64,000 bases of DNA from Sorex araneus (GCF_027595985.1 NC_073304.1:49145137-49209136); one strand, 5' to 3'; positions 25,301 through 40,300 are shown, counted from the first letter of the stretch. Numbers and translations are program-made. The notes: generated from the sequence alone by a model not told the origin.

Positions 25301-28300
25301 ACTTTTTCTCTAGTAACATAGAATAGAAAGAATTTTCGGGAGGAAGCCTGCCTTCAGTTAAGACACTAATTTCAAACCTAGTATCTTTGGGGGCTCTTGG
25401 GGTCAGGGGAGATGAACAGCCTCCCGTGCACTGCTCAGGGAGCCTGGGAAAGTCCTTGTACTCTCTGGCCTCTAAACTCTTGAGAACTCGCTATGCTTGT
25501 CAGCCCAAAGCCCTCCTTTCCATTTGGTCCTCTTCACCACCCTTCTTATAATTGCTGCCCTCCGTTGAGAATTAATAGTAACGGGAAGATTCAAAGGAGC
25601 TATACTAGCTTCTTCCTTTCTCTGTGTTCTTGAGAAAGTCACTTAACCCTCTCTGTTTCCATGTCCATAAGATGAGGATGATTATTTGAATAAGAAGCTT
25701 AACAAGGTTGCTGTGAGAACTAAATGAGAGCATATCCTGACTACACTGTGAAGATGAAATACATGTGTTTGCTGGTAGATTTCTGGCCCACGTGTTAGCC
25801 ATCTTGGCCAAATGCTTTGAAGTCTATAAACACACTAATTTTAGTTTTGTGTTTTTCTTTTTTGGTTGTTGTTAAGGGGTAGATGGGCAGTGGTGCAGGC
25901 TTATTATTACCTACCAAACCCTTTTTTAAAATAGGGTTTAGATTTAACATGCTACCTGAAGGTCTCTGTCTTTCTGACCCTGGTAACCTTCATTTTTATC
26001 AGAGCATAGTCTTCCAAGATTTTTTTATTCTGATTGTAGAATACGAGCTAATCATTTCAAGTCATTTAATTGTTTCTGATATATCAGTTATCAAAAATGA
26101 CATCCCCTTTTCCACTTTGGATAGTTAAATTGTTAGAGGATTATTTTTCAGTTATTTTGTTTGATGCATTTTATGTTCTATATTCTATTAGATATATGAG
26201 GATTATATCCTAGCTAAAATTATATCCTAGCTTAGGGGTGGGGCAGGTATTAGATTGTATTGGGGGGCACACCCAGCGGCATTCAGGGAGTACTAGTGGC
26301 AGGGCTTAGGGGATTATATGGGGTACTAAAATTGAGCCCAGGTCAGCTGCTTGCAAGGCAAGCACCTTATTCACTGTCTCTCCATCCCAATCCTGGGTTT
26401 TATTTACTGTATTCTCAGACTTTACAGTATAAAGTATGCATTTAAGCTACTTGTACTTTATTATTATTTTATTTTATCATATTGAATCACCGTGAGAAAA
26501 GGGGAAAAAAATACAAAGCTTTCAGGTTTAAGTCTCAGTCATACAATGATTGAACTCTCATCCCTTCACCAGTGCACATGTTCCACCACCAAGAACCCCA
26601 ATATACCCCCCTCCCACCTAGCCCCCACCTATGTAGCTAATGATCTTCATTTTATTCTCTATACTTTGAATACATTCAATATTTCAATAGAGAACTCACT
26701 ATTATTGTTTGGAATTTTCCCCCAACAATCAGGCCTGCTGAAAAGGCATCATTTAATAATTTCTTTTCATTGCTGAGAATAAAGATTCTATGAGCTGTTG
26801 CGGCCACGCGGTTTTGGGTTTCTGATATTTTGGTTCAGTTCACAGTCTAGATGCTTGTCTGTAAGAAGCTGCTCTGGGTACCAAAATGGGTTAGAAGACC
26901 TTTTGGATTATAGTCTTTACGAGCAGAGGGTCTGTTTCGAGAGCAGCAGCTCCGGATCTTATCTGGGCTGAGGGTGTGCCGGTATCGCCCCCATCCCATG
27001 ATCACCTCTGAACCACAGCATTGCAAAGTTCCTACCTCTGGGTGCAAGTCTTAGGGGGTGGCTCTCGCCACGTGGATGATGCTGCCACCACCATTTTCCG
27101 CTCAGAAAACAGGGTGGAGAGGGAAAATCCCTCCCTGGGTGGCACATAGTCATAGTACAGCTCACAGTCCAGATGCATGTCTGTAAGAAGCCGCTCTGGG
27201 TGCCAAAATGGGTTAGAAGACCTCTTGGATCATAGTCTTTACGAGCAGAGGGTCTGTTTCGAGAGCAGCAGCTCCGGATCTTATCTGGGCTGAGGGCGTG
27301 CCGGTATCGCCCCCATCCCATGATCACCTCTGAACCACAGCATTGCAAAGTTCCTACCTCTGGGTGCAAGTCTTAGGGGGTGGCTCTCGCCACGTGGATG
27401 ATGCTGCCACCACTATTTTCTGCGCAGAAAACAGGGTGGAAAGGGAAAATCCCTCCCTGGGTGGCACATAGTCATAGTACAGCTCACAGTCCAGATGCAT
27501 GTCTGTAAGAAGCCGCTCTGGGTGCCAAAATGGGCTAGAAGACCTCTTGAATCATAGTCTGTATGAGCAGAGGGTCTCAAGCTACTTATACTTTAAAGTC
27601 TTGATGCTGATCAACTATCTATCCCAGTTGATTATTGTGATTTGTGGTTTAGCTTAAGAAATATCACTTTAATAATTTACAGTGTGTATATAAAGTATAT
27701 AACATGATCACTTCCTACTAATACTGGTCTGAGATTCTTCATGAATTTATATATTGAGTTGGCGAAAGTGTTTACAAAGAGCATATTGCTTGATTTCAAG
27801 TGATGGTCATTCTTTTATTTTTTGCATATTAAGTATATCCATCGTGAAAAGATATTTAATGGTTTCCAAGCTAGCTTCATTGTGGTTTATAAATTGTCCA
27901 TATCATTTAATAGAATATACCTGATTTATGTTTTAGGAAACATAGTTCTCTATTTATAATTATTTTATCCATTATTTGTCAAAATAATATTAACTGGGGA
28001 TTTTTTTGTATGTTTTTCTGGTTTGGTTGGCTCTTCAAACATACCTGGATTCCTCATTTTAGAAGGTAATTATATTTTCTTTTGATTGAAAATTGTATTC
28101 TCTGCAATTAAGAATCCTAGTAAAAGTAACATGTTTCTCATTTACAGGAAAAACTTTTCAGCTCTACTCTCATAATCTCATAGCTTTGTTTGAACAAGCC
28201 AAAAAACCAGGATTAGCTGCCCACATTCAAACTCATAGGTTTCCAGACCGCATACTACCAAGGTACAAAGTATTTTTATTCTTCTGTGAGTGAAAGAATT

Positions 28301-31300
28301 AGTGTCTAAATATTTTTAGAGCAATCATTATTCCTAGGCCACTAAAATAGTTTTTTTTGTCTTAATATAGAAGGTAGTTTCTGCTAAAGTATAATCTTGT
28401 TAAGAGTGCAAGAGATCACTGTTTCCTTAACTGACTGATCATGAGAATTGTCTGTACAAATTTGGTAATACACATTCCCAGGTCTGCTTCAGTCCTGCAA
28501 AATCAGCTCATTTGGAGGCGAATCCTAAACAATTTTTATAAAATCCTTAGCTGGTTCTGGTATAGAAAATTCATAGATGACTGTATGGGAGTCACATTTA
28601 TTATTGTCCTGTCTTTTCAGAAAGTTCGCTTTGACAACAAAAATTCCTGATACAAAGGGATGCCACAAATGTTGCATAGGTGAGTAACTGTTATTTATCA
28701 GATTGAACAATTAGAACTTTCAGCATCTTTAAAATTACCTGAAAGAGGCCAAGGAGATTGCTTAGAGGGCTGTGAATTCATTGTCCAATACTATAAGACC
28801 TCCCCCCAAATAAATGATCTCAAGAGCTTTGTTTGACTGGGAAGAAAGAATCCAAGCGGGTGTTTTTGTTTGTTTGTTTGTTTGTGTTTTAAACACAGGT
28901 TAAGAAGCCAATGAAGTAGAACATTTAGAGGATCTTGGCAGAAATATTTGGAAAGAGCAGCCTTAACTTTCTTTTTCTTTTTTGTAATATCTTTGCTCAA
29001 GGATCACTCTTGGCGGTACTCAGGGCACCATGTGATGTCAGGGATCAGATCCAAGGCCTCCTGCATGCAAAACATGATTTCCATCTTCTGGCTCTAACAA
29101 CCATGTTCCAAGATTTTTTTAAAAATAATCCTTGAGGCTATTGCTCTACAAATACTCTAGCTTTCATTTACTTAACATTTTCATTTATGGACTAGTTATC
29201 TACTACTTTGTGCTTTATGGATATTACTATTGTAGGACTTAAACCAACGATGACGTTAGAGGAAACAGTCCACGTGAGTGGAACAGTCAGTTCTGATACC
29301 AGTTGCAAGTTTGAGGGATCCCCAAATTCCTCAGGTTTAAAGTTTTGCTAGAAAGATTCACAAAACCTCTTAAAAGCAGTTATAGTTTTGAGGCTGAGGA
29401 GTTAGCTCAAAGGGCTGGTGCACATGCTTTGCATGTAGATGCCTTGGGTTTGGTCCCTGGCATCCTGTGGTTCTCCCAGTGTTGCCAGGTATGCCCCTAA
29501 GAAAGGCAGGAAAGGGCAGTTCTACTCATGGTATAATTTATTACAGAGGAAGAATGTACTAAAATCAGCCAAGTGAAGAAGTACATAGGGCAGAGTCCGA
29601 AAAAAAAAATAGCAAGTATTGAGCTTCCATCATCTCATCCGTGGCATGATAGGCAGCATGACTTTTCTGGTAGTGACGTGTCACAATACTCAGAGAAGCT
29701 CACTCCAACTTCATGGTCTGGAATCCATCACATGGTCTTAATTGCATGGTCCTTCTTTTGGGTAATTAATGCAAGCCTGCCCTAAGTCACACTATTGGTT
29801 TCTCTAACATGACTACCCCCACCAAAAAACTATCCAGCATTGCCAGCACCAACTCTAAATCATACTGTTAGACTATCTGGTAACAAATAGTCATCCTGGG
29901 CTCAGATTTTCTCCCAGAGGAGAGGACAAAGACCAGGCCGCTTTGGAGACAAGGCTGAATTCAGGACTACACAATTATGCTGTCGCACTTCACCTTCAGA
30001 CAGTTGCACAAGATAGATACTGGTCACTGACTCATAACAGAACATCAGTTCACCCCTGGTCCATAGTTTTGGATCCTGGACTCCTAGATCTCAGTTAATT
30101 CTTTTTTAGTCAGTGAGACTAAGATTGATCTTCGTGCTGCATGCTTTCCCATTGTACTCTTATTAAAAGCAAATGTTTGAACTCTTTTTCTAGAAAGATT
30201 GAGATCCATGTCTGTTACCAGATTCCCAACCAAGATCTGTGACTCAGAAAAGTCTAGAAGCTTAAGATAAAAGTTGAGATTTAGAAAACAAGTTCATAAA
30301 CTAGAGCATACTACATTTATGATATTCTTGTAATCATTATATTGTAAGATTAATAGAAGTCAAATTGAGGAGAAACACTAGTATGAGTTTTTGTTTCAAG
30401 GAAGGTACATCTTCAGTAAGTTATCAAGTAATTATTTTCCTCTGTACTAAATAGACTACTATTATAACATTACCAAAATTAAGCAATCAGTTTATTTTTC
30501 TTGTTATGCTTTCCTGTTAGAAAGTATAAATAGAAGTTCTTAAGATTGCATACTAATTTAGATGTTTTAGTATTGAAATGTTGGGTTTACTTTATAACTG
30601 AAACCGAATCATGAACATCTTTTAAGGGTCTATCTTTTTTTTTCATAATTTGTTGATGTATTTTATTCATTAATATTCATATAGTTACATTCAGGTGATA
30701 TTGCAGAAGAAATAAGCATACAGAAGAAAAGATTTAGAAATTGATAAAATAATGCAAATAAATTCTAAATAAAGCAACCAATTCTAAATTCTTAATTTCA
30801 GCAACCAATTCTTTTCTGAGAGTTTTTCTTCTTTAGATTATATAGTAGAAAATCTAACCCTGTGTCTGTCTTGCTTTGTAATCCTGGGAAATCATTTCAG
30901 TTCTCAGGATTTTAGTTTCTTACTCAGAAATTAAGGGTTTATCTTACAATGATACAATAAAAGATGTTTAAAAAATTAAAAATTTAAAAATTTAAATATA
31001 AAATATTGGTGTTTGGTTTTCTTTACTTTGCTTTTGGGGCTGTAGTGGCAGTGCTCAGGATTTACTCATAGCTCTGAGGGATCATTCCCTCAGATCATTC
31101 CTGGTGGGTTTAGGGGCTCAGTGTGCTGGAGATTAGGTTGGCTAGGTTGGCTGTGTGCCAGGCAAATACGCTCTCCACTGTACTATTTATCTGTCCCTAA
31201 AATATTGCTCTTTAAACAGTTTCCTGTGCTTAAGAACCTTGATATTCAGAAGTGAATGTGTGTAATTTAAAACTGAGATCATAAGGTTATTTTGATAACA

Positions 31301-34300
31301 TTATTTACAGATTTAAAAGAAGTGGTTATCACAAGCCTGTTGAGGGGGAAAAACTACTGCATAAAATAACTAACTTGGAATAAATATTTTGCATCAGTTT
31401 TGGATTGTCTTGTGTAAGAAGTATATTTTCTTTAAAATTAAATGAGTGAATTCTGGGAGGGGGGGATACTCTGTGAGGGGAGGTCTGAATTCAGACACAC
31501 CTGTTTCTCCTTTTAGCGGATACTTTTTCGATGCAGAAGAACCTGTGCAATAAATTACCAGTAATAAAATCAGAACCCAAGTTTCAAAAAAAAAACAAAA
31601 AACAAAAAAAAAAAACTGAGATCATAAGGGCCGGAGTGATAGTATAGCAGGGAACATGTTTGCCTTGTATGCTACAGACCTGATTCAGTCCCTGGCGGTC
31701 CCATGATTCCCCAAGCTCATCAGGAGTAATTCTCGAGTGCAGAGCCAGGAGTAACCCCTGAGTACTGCTGGGTGTGCATCCCCCCTAAAAGAAATTGTGA
31801 TAATAAAATTTATAGAAGAGCCAAAAGAAAAAGATACAATCTTTTTTTAACTTTCTATTCAGTCCTGTCATCCTAGTGAACAGAAATAATTAATTTTTCT
31901 TTGTCAGCTAAATAAATCATCTCAGGTAGTTTCTTATTTTATCCAGACTTTTGTATCAATAGTGGGCCACATTTCATTGTTTTTTCACTTCTGTCAAAAT
32001 TGCCCTTACAAAGATACCAGATGTTTACTTTTAGGTGACTCTAGCTTAGTTGTTGCTCTTCAATTTTGGATTTGAATGTGCCTGGTCGTGCTCAGGGTTT
32101 ACTCCTGGGTCTGGGCACAAGAATCACTCCTGGTGGGGCTTGGGGGATCATATGGGATGCTGGGAATTGAATCAGAATTTAACTAGGCTTGGCCTCATGC
32201 AAGGCAAGTGTCTTACCTGCTGCACTATCTCTCCAGTACTCAGTTGTTCTTCTTAACTGATGTTTTGCTACAAAGGTATTCAGTATTTTGGGTTTGTCTG
32301 TTTTCCTTCCAGTCAGAAACCCTTACACGGGCCATAAATACCTCTGTGGCGCTTTGCAGTCTGGAATTGTTTTACTTCAGTGGTATGAGCCAATGCAGAA
32401 ATTCATGTTGATAAAGGTACATGTATATGTATATATACTTTGATTTTTACACTTTTTTTTTAGAAAACATTAGTTTGTAAGTTAAGTTAAAGTATAATAC
32501 TCCATTACTAGAGTCAGTATTTTGTGGCTCTTTATAGGTATTTATTTTGTTCAGGTCTCTTTGTTAAGATTTCCTCTTTAGAACTCTCATCCACAGTTGG
32601 TGGGAGTGCTCAGCCCCTATGGAAAGCAGTATAGAGATCTCTCAAAAAATTAGGAATAGAATTCTCATATTACTTAGTGAAACTACTTCTTGGCATACAT
32701 CCCCAAAATAAAAAAAAAACTTTAATTCAAAAGGATATATGCATGAACTTATGTTCATCATGGCACTGATAGCCAAATTACAAAAACTCTGACTCCTAAC
32801 TATAGATAAATGGATCAGGAAGTCAGGGTATGTACACAGAATGGAATACTATGCTGCTTAAAGAAAGAACAAAATCATGCAGTTTGCCACAACATGGATA
32901 GAGAACTAGAGGATGTGCTGAGTAAAGTCAGAAGGAAAGGGAAAGATACAGAATGCTCTCCCTTGTGGGACTTAAAGATACACAACAGAGTAGCAACAAA
33001 GAGCTAAAGGCAGCACAACAGGAGAACTGATCCACAAAATGAGTTGGGGTGGAGTTGGGTTGAAAGGAAGGAGGTCCTTGAGGACTCTGGGGGAGGGAGG
33101 TGAGTCCACTGGTGATGGGTGTAGTATTGAAATTTTGTACATGGGAAACCATCATTAACAGTATTATAAATCACAGTACCTCAATTTTAAGAGTTAAAAA
33201 AATATTTCTTCTTATATAAGCTTTCAGATGCAACACTGCCATAAAGATTAAATAACTGGTTCCCTAAAAGAGATTTTTATACATTACTCAACGGTATCAT
33301 GATCCTCTTGCAGGTCATTAATTTTTAGAATTAAGTCAGTCAGTCAGTCAGTCAAGAAAATGAAAGTTTTTCCAATGATAATTTATCTACCAGCAGTGTG
33401 GGGTAATTGTTTCTAAATTACGATTATGTTTATTTATGTTTTACAGCACTTTGATTTTCCATTGCCAAGTCCTCTGAATGTTTTTGAAATGCTGGTAATA
33501 CCAGAACAGGAATACCCTATGGTCTGTGTAGCTATTAGCAAGGGCTCTGAATCAAATCAGGTAGTTCAGTTTGAGACAATCAATTTGAACTCTGCATCTT
33601 CATGGTTTACAGAAATTGGTGCAGGTAAGTGTTTTTTATCTTATATTTAAATACTGGTGCTTTTGCACGTAAAAGAAGTGGAATAGGCTCAGTGTGCAGG
33701 AGCTCTTTTAGATTAAAATGCAGAACATAGTTTCTCAAGCACTCTGGAGAATCCGGTACAGAGAGTTTAGGATCTCTGTTTACCTGAGGCAAGTTGATCC
33801 AAGTTATTTTACCACAGAAAAAGGGAATCAGGGGCTGGAGTGATAGTACAATGGGTAGGGCGTTTGCCTTGCACGAAGCTGACCCAGGTTCGATTCCCAG
33901 CACCCCATATGGTCCACCAAGCACCACCAGGAGTAATTCCTGAGTGCAAAGCCAGGAGTGACCCCTGTGCATCGCTAGGTGTGACCCAAAAAGCAAAAAA
34001 ATGAAAAAGGGAATCATTATATAGGTTCCTGACATATATTGTCTGCCATGGAGGCAGGGGAAGGGTCGAAAGGGGGGATATGCCAGGGATATTGGTGTTG
34101 GGGAATGTGACTGGTGGAGGGATGGGTGTTTGATCATTGTGTGATTGTAACCCAAACATGAAAGCTTGTAACTATCTCACAGTGATTCAATTGAAAAAAA
34201 GATTTTATTATTAAGTCTTTGAGCTTGCTAAATAAGTTTTTCAATGTAACTTTTAAATTTTATTAGGTAAAATTTAAAAGTTACATTGTAAAGAAATTTT

Positions 34301-37300
34301 TAAGTAAAGAAATTTTTACTGTTTTAGGGGGGTTTTTTTGGTTTTTTTATTTTGTTTTTGGGATCACATCCAGCACTCAGGGATCTCTATGTTGGAGGGA
34401 CTCAGGGTGCCAGGAGTAGAATCTGAATTGTCCATATACATGGCAAGCATTCTTCCTTTTTTTCATTTTTTGCCCTCACACTTCTTAGAATCATTGAATT
34501 TTAAGTGCTTTTCAGAACTGAATAGAAATTTTAGATTTAAAGGGAAATATATCTAGTTTCTGAAAATTATTTCTTAGCCTAGGATTTTATTAAGTATACC
34601 TCAGTGAAAACTCAGATGGTTGGGAGGTTTATTCTCAAACTTTAAAACTGAGGGGGAAAAAATCAGTCAGGAACTCAGTAAAATGAAGTTGGTCTTTATT
34701 TTGTCAGTTTACTAACAGTTGTAGCTGTATGTGATCATTTGTAACCCCAAGTTTATTAAGCCCTTTTATACATAAAGTAAAAAGTAAAGCAAGGTTCACT
34801 ATGACTGTTTATATTATTGACTACCCTTGTATTCTTAATCATCTTGTGAAGGTTATGTTACATAAATCACAAGTTTGATGGTTAATATTATCTTTGGATT
34901 TTGTTCATTAATACCACACTTCCAAACTTATTTGTTTAACTGCCCCCTTTTCGGGGAAAGAATTACTCAGTTAACCTGAAATAAAATTTAAAATAGCTAC
35001 CCTGGAAATCTACCTTCTGGGTTCCAAGCTCCGAGCATAACCACCACACCGTAAAACCCTCGGAAGTCTACCTTCAAGTAAACAAACAGAAAGTAACCCT
35101 ATTTGTACCCAAGGCTACTGCCATCCCCATCTTTGGGTCGTTCCAGTTCTCCCCAGTATCTCCCACTGTGGGAAAGCTGGCATAGGCTAAATGATAGGTT
35201 GTTATGTGAGCAAGCAATTGAAGTTAGTGTTGAACCTACTCTCACTTTCAGAATAAGCATCAATATGAACCATCTACTCAGTGGTGTCCAAGTAAATGTT
35301 TAACACCCGATATCTGGGCTTCAGGGATGTCTGATTTGTAGTAGTTCCTTGTTTTTTGTGCTGTTAGTAATCCCACCACAGCCAGACTTTGCAGTCTGAT
35401 GTCATCTGACTCATAAAATTCCTGAAGCTCCAACAACCAGCCGGCTCTAGCATGCACTGGACTATGAACACATGTTGTGGATCAAGTAATAACTTTGAGT
35501 GGAATAAGTAGGAATGAATTCTGAATTCTTTTATGTTATTGACTGCACCTTCCATTAGCTCAAACTATGTGTAATAGATAAAACCATATTCTGTTACATA
35601 GTTATTGCTAAAAAGAATGGATGTAAATCAGTTTATTTACCAATGAAGATCAATTTTAGCAAATAGAACCAACTTTTTATTACTGGTTACTTCCTGGTAT
35701 CTAGTATAGAGTAAATCATTTCATGCAATTTTCTAATGTGTGTTTGCAACTATCTTTGATATGAAGTATTAGGAGGTAATGGTGTTTGGACCAAAATCGA
35801 GCTAAAACGAAAATTGCTTCCTGAGGAAGAATCATTTAGATCACCCTCAAGAGTTGTATTTCTTATTAGGAGTTTTCTTTTTCTTTTTAGACCATACCCA
35901 GCAATGCTCATGACTTATTCCTCCTGGCTCTGTGCTCAGGGATCAATCCTGATTTCTGTGCAAGGAAAGCCCCGCCTGCAATACTCTCTCTCTCTCTCTC
36001 TCTGACCCTTAACCTTTTCATTTTTTACATATGAATGTTGGTTCAGTTCCCATTCACTATTAATTGTTTTTGTTTGGGGTAAAGGTGGGTTGGGCTCATT
36101 TATTCTTAGACTGACTTTTTATTAGAGTACCTTTATCTCTAAGAGTAGTACTTAGCATATCAACACTCAGTAAATATATGTTAAATAAATACATAACCAG
36201 GTTTACAGGCCCCCCCCCAATAATTTTTTTCTAGTGGTGTCTGAGAAACCAGCAGTTTATCAGTTCTGTGTATTGTAGTCTTCATTATGCATGGGCTTTG
36301 GGAGATCTACCAGCACACCAAAATAAAAATGAGTTTACCCTTGAACAGTGTAGGGTTTTAGATGCACAGTTCCCCAGAGAATCAAAACTCCCGTGTATAA
36401 CTTCTGATTCTCAAAAAACTTAACTACTAATAGCCTTCTATTGACTAAAAGCCTCCCTGACAATAAAATTGTTGCTAACAATGGTATAACATATATATAG
36501 TGTACATAATGGCTAGTGTAGTTAATTATATACATAATAAACACCGTGTATTTACTATGAAATCTACAGCAAAATCTAGTCTTTTTTATAGCACACATCA
36601 TAATCTCCCCTCCATACTTACTTTGTGCTTCACTTTATTTTGTAATCCACCTTTCTAAAGCCAGCAGAGATATTAATTGGTTATAATACTGACATTATTT
36701 CTTAGCTCTATTAGCCATGCAGATGACTTATATTTGTGCTTTAATGTTGACTTATGTAACATTTTTAATAACAATTTTCAAAGTGTAACTTCTGTGCTGA
36801 TTTCAGAAGCTAGTTTTAAGTAAGGAGAAGCCAGAATTTGTGTTTCTTTTCTCATTTAAAGCATGTTCACCTTTTTTCTTCCTGAAGGCAGCCAACAATT
36901 AGATTCCATTCATGTAACGCAGTTGGAGAGAGATACTGTTCTAGTGTGCTTAGATAGTAAGTACTATTTTAAACTTTATTCTGTGTAATACTATGTGATA
37001 CAAACCGATTTTCTCGTGGAATTTACTTAATAATTCAAGATTTACACTTTTTCACCTTGACTGTTCTATTTAAAGACAATCCTAAATTTTCTATAAATAT
37101 ACTTTAATTGATCCTATTCACCAGTATTTTTTTTTCACCAGTATTTTATTCTGAGAAAAGTTTGTTTTACTTTATTTGATCTTCTTGAAAACATTGTTAC
37201 AGTTTGCCTTGGAATAAAATTTTGATTAAAATATCCTGAGAATTTTTTAAAACCTCATTCTAGTTAATGATAAAATAGAAGGTTTTACTGCATGGATCAC

Positions 37301-40300
37301 CTAGAGCAATAGAACATGAACTTTCAGAAAGATGGCAGAGAAGCTCTAAGTTACTTGTAGACTTAATTCCTTTATCTGCTAGCTGTGATTCTTTCCATGC
37401 AGAGAGAGATGTTGTGATGTTATAGTAAAAGTACACCGTGCTATAAGCATGAGAAAGGTAGGGATGGGACCAGAGAGATAGCTCTGAAAAGGTGCTTGCC
37501 TTGCACATTGTGGACCCTACTTCAATCTGGTGGATCTTAAGAACCATGTAATGCCAGGATTGAACCCAGGGTCTATCATAAGACAGTGCATTAATAACTA
37601 GGTCTATTGATAGGTTCCCATAAAAAATTTGTTCTATTATTTTAAGCCATTTGCCGTATCTCTTACTGATGTAATCAAAATAAGTCAACATTCAGATTGT
37701 CCTCTGAATAAACTATTCTTATTGCTGGACTTCTTGTAAAAGCAAATGAAATGAAAAACCTTTTCCTAATTTTGCCTGTTCTGTTCTCTGAAAGTGTTCT
37801 ATAATGTTATTTAAGTGTTCTATAAGTTATTTAACTTAGTGGATCATAAAACTAATGTAGTAGAGATGACTAAGCTAAATTCCAGTGTTTTTAATTGTCC
37901 ATCATCCCTATTTAACTACTTTTCATTTTTTGAATACCGATACACATTTATTTTCCGATTTTCATTTCCAGTTCTATTTTTTTCTTTTTTTAAGAGTTTG
38001 TAAAAATTGTAAATCTACAAGGAAAACTAAAATCAAGTAAGAAACTGGCCTCTGAGCTTAGTTTTGATTTTCGCATTGAATCTGTAGGTAAGTTTCCCCT
38101 TCTTTTATTTAATGTATTTGGAAACCTACTTTGTTTAGGATTTAGGATTATCTAGACTAAAACTGTCTCAAAGACATTTTTATAATTAAAGAAATATTCT
38201 GTCTATGCTCTTAATTACATAGCCATTTGCCATGCCTGATACATACTTAAGACATGATTAATGTTACATTTTAATTTTAAATTTTAGTATAGTAGCATGT
38301 GGCTCTTTATTACCATAATGAACAGTTACAGGTGTTAGTTATAAATCTTTAATTGTTGTTTCCTGAATATATAAAACTTTAAATCATTTTTAAAATTTCT
38401 GTTCATTGTTTTCTTTGCTGCATCTAGTGATTTAGACTTCTCCCAATTCTTTGCACACTATAAGGTATTTGTGTGATATGATTAACAGTGTTGGATATAC
38501 TACAATTTTTGCCATGTAAAATTCTGTTTTGTCTACATTGGTGCTTATGACTTCTAAGTCATAAATAACTAGTTTCCCACAAGATTTGGAAACAGTATAT
38601 TTTATTTGCTTTCTTGTCGATGTATGTTTTATGTTGTAATTTTCATTGGTTTTGTAATTTTAGAAGCATTTTATTGTTTACTTCTTCATTGATTATATGG
38701 CAGTGTTTTCCCAGAGGTTATAGACTTTTAATATAGTGTGGCTAGAAACACTTCAAACAATTTTATGATATGAGTCTGCCATAAATCAAAACTAGCCAAA
38801 ACAAAGTTGACAATGTTTATCTAGGTCATAAAAGCATGTATTTATAAATGCACACTTTTTACAAACTGTTATTATTTAGATAGATTTTTGTTTATGTTTT
38901 ACATTTTCATAATTTTCAATTGGAGTTTTGCCCTGTCACAATGTTTATTTCTCTGAGTAACCTTTTACATGAAAAAAATTTGCTTATGATTAGAAAATTT
39001 AATTTAATGAAATAGAAAGGCTGAATTTTCTGTGCACAGCACTACAAAAGGAATTTAGAAATACTTTCTTTTGTTAGTGCTGGGTACCACATGCCAGTTT
39101 CTAAGATACAATGATTTAAATAGAGATTCAGAGACAAATCTATAGTACTCTTTAAAGAAACTCAGTTACCTTCACTTCTACATGTGTGACAGTGTTTTAG
39201 GGAATTTTATTTGTTACACAAAAGTTTGTTCTTCCTGGGCTATCATCTCTTTTGCCAATGAATCTTACAATATAATACAAGGAACATCCGGGTAAAGAGT
39301 GTCTTTAAAACATCTCCTGAAATTAAAGCTAGTAACCGGGCTTTTTAAGAATTGTATGACTTGTTATTATAAATTTATTTCTGTTTAGCTAAATTATGTT
39401 TTCAGCACATTCTTACATTGACTTTTTATAAAATTAATATTCTAGTAATAAATGTGAGTGATTATGGCTGATAAGAGACTCTGGTAGAATATACACCCCA
39501 CATATATTGGGTTGGTTTCAATCCCAACAGCACACAAAAAGTAATAATAAAATCTCAGCCATTTTCTCACACCTCTTTTACTGCTGTAGAGATGTGGCTA
39601 ATTCTGCCATGATCTTACCTTCATTCTCTCTTCTCCCACCCCCTCTCTGCTAGTTGAATGACTCTACTCCCTTACCAGGAGGAGCCAGGGATTCCTGTTG
39701 CCCTTGACACTGCGATGGTAGTGGGAGGAGATACCCCACTCTTCTAAACTGCCAAGTCACCTTATTTGGTGCCCCCGTGGGTATCACTCATGCTTGGTAC
39801 CAAAGAGAGATTAAAGAGGTTTCCCTCCCTTTCGAGACCTTCGCTTCACCACAGGAACTTGGGAGATGGGGAGGACAGGAGGCCCACAGCATCCAGCCCT
39901 GTAAAGTCTCGAATGCAAGGTCCTCAGGAAGGCGGGCAGAGTTGGTGCAGATAAGAACTCTGTCCAGGGTGTGAGGACCCAAGACGAAAGTTCAGGGCTC
40001 TGGGGGCTGGAGCAATAGCACAGAGGGTAGGGTGTTTGCCTTGCACGCGGCCGACCTGGGTTCGATTCCCAGCATCCCATATGGTCCCCCGAGTACCGCC
40101 AGGAGTAATTCTTGAGTGCATGAGCCAAGAATAACCCCTGTGCATCACCTGGTGTGGCCCAAAAAGAAAAAAAAATACCTTAAGGGCTCTGGAGACCTGT
40201 GGGGCCACAGCAGTGAGTGCTAGAACTTGAAACCCCTCCTTGTAAGAATTGTCAAACATGTGCTTATGGGTCAGGCTTAATTTTTCATAATTCTATAATA

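Noticed and set aside
26847-27369. Minus-strand frames of 66 and 136 residues that repeat each other
   Set aside because: They come from the 322-bp monomer repeated in tandem and are broken in the third unit, so they are not a gene.
33607-34155. 182-residue minus-strand frame
   Set aside because: It runs across the end of a MAP4K5 exon on the wrong strand, a SINE and an L1 tail.
37086-37691. 143-residue minus-strand frame at 37260-37691
   Set aside because: Spans an old SINE. No domain and no splice support.
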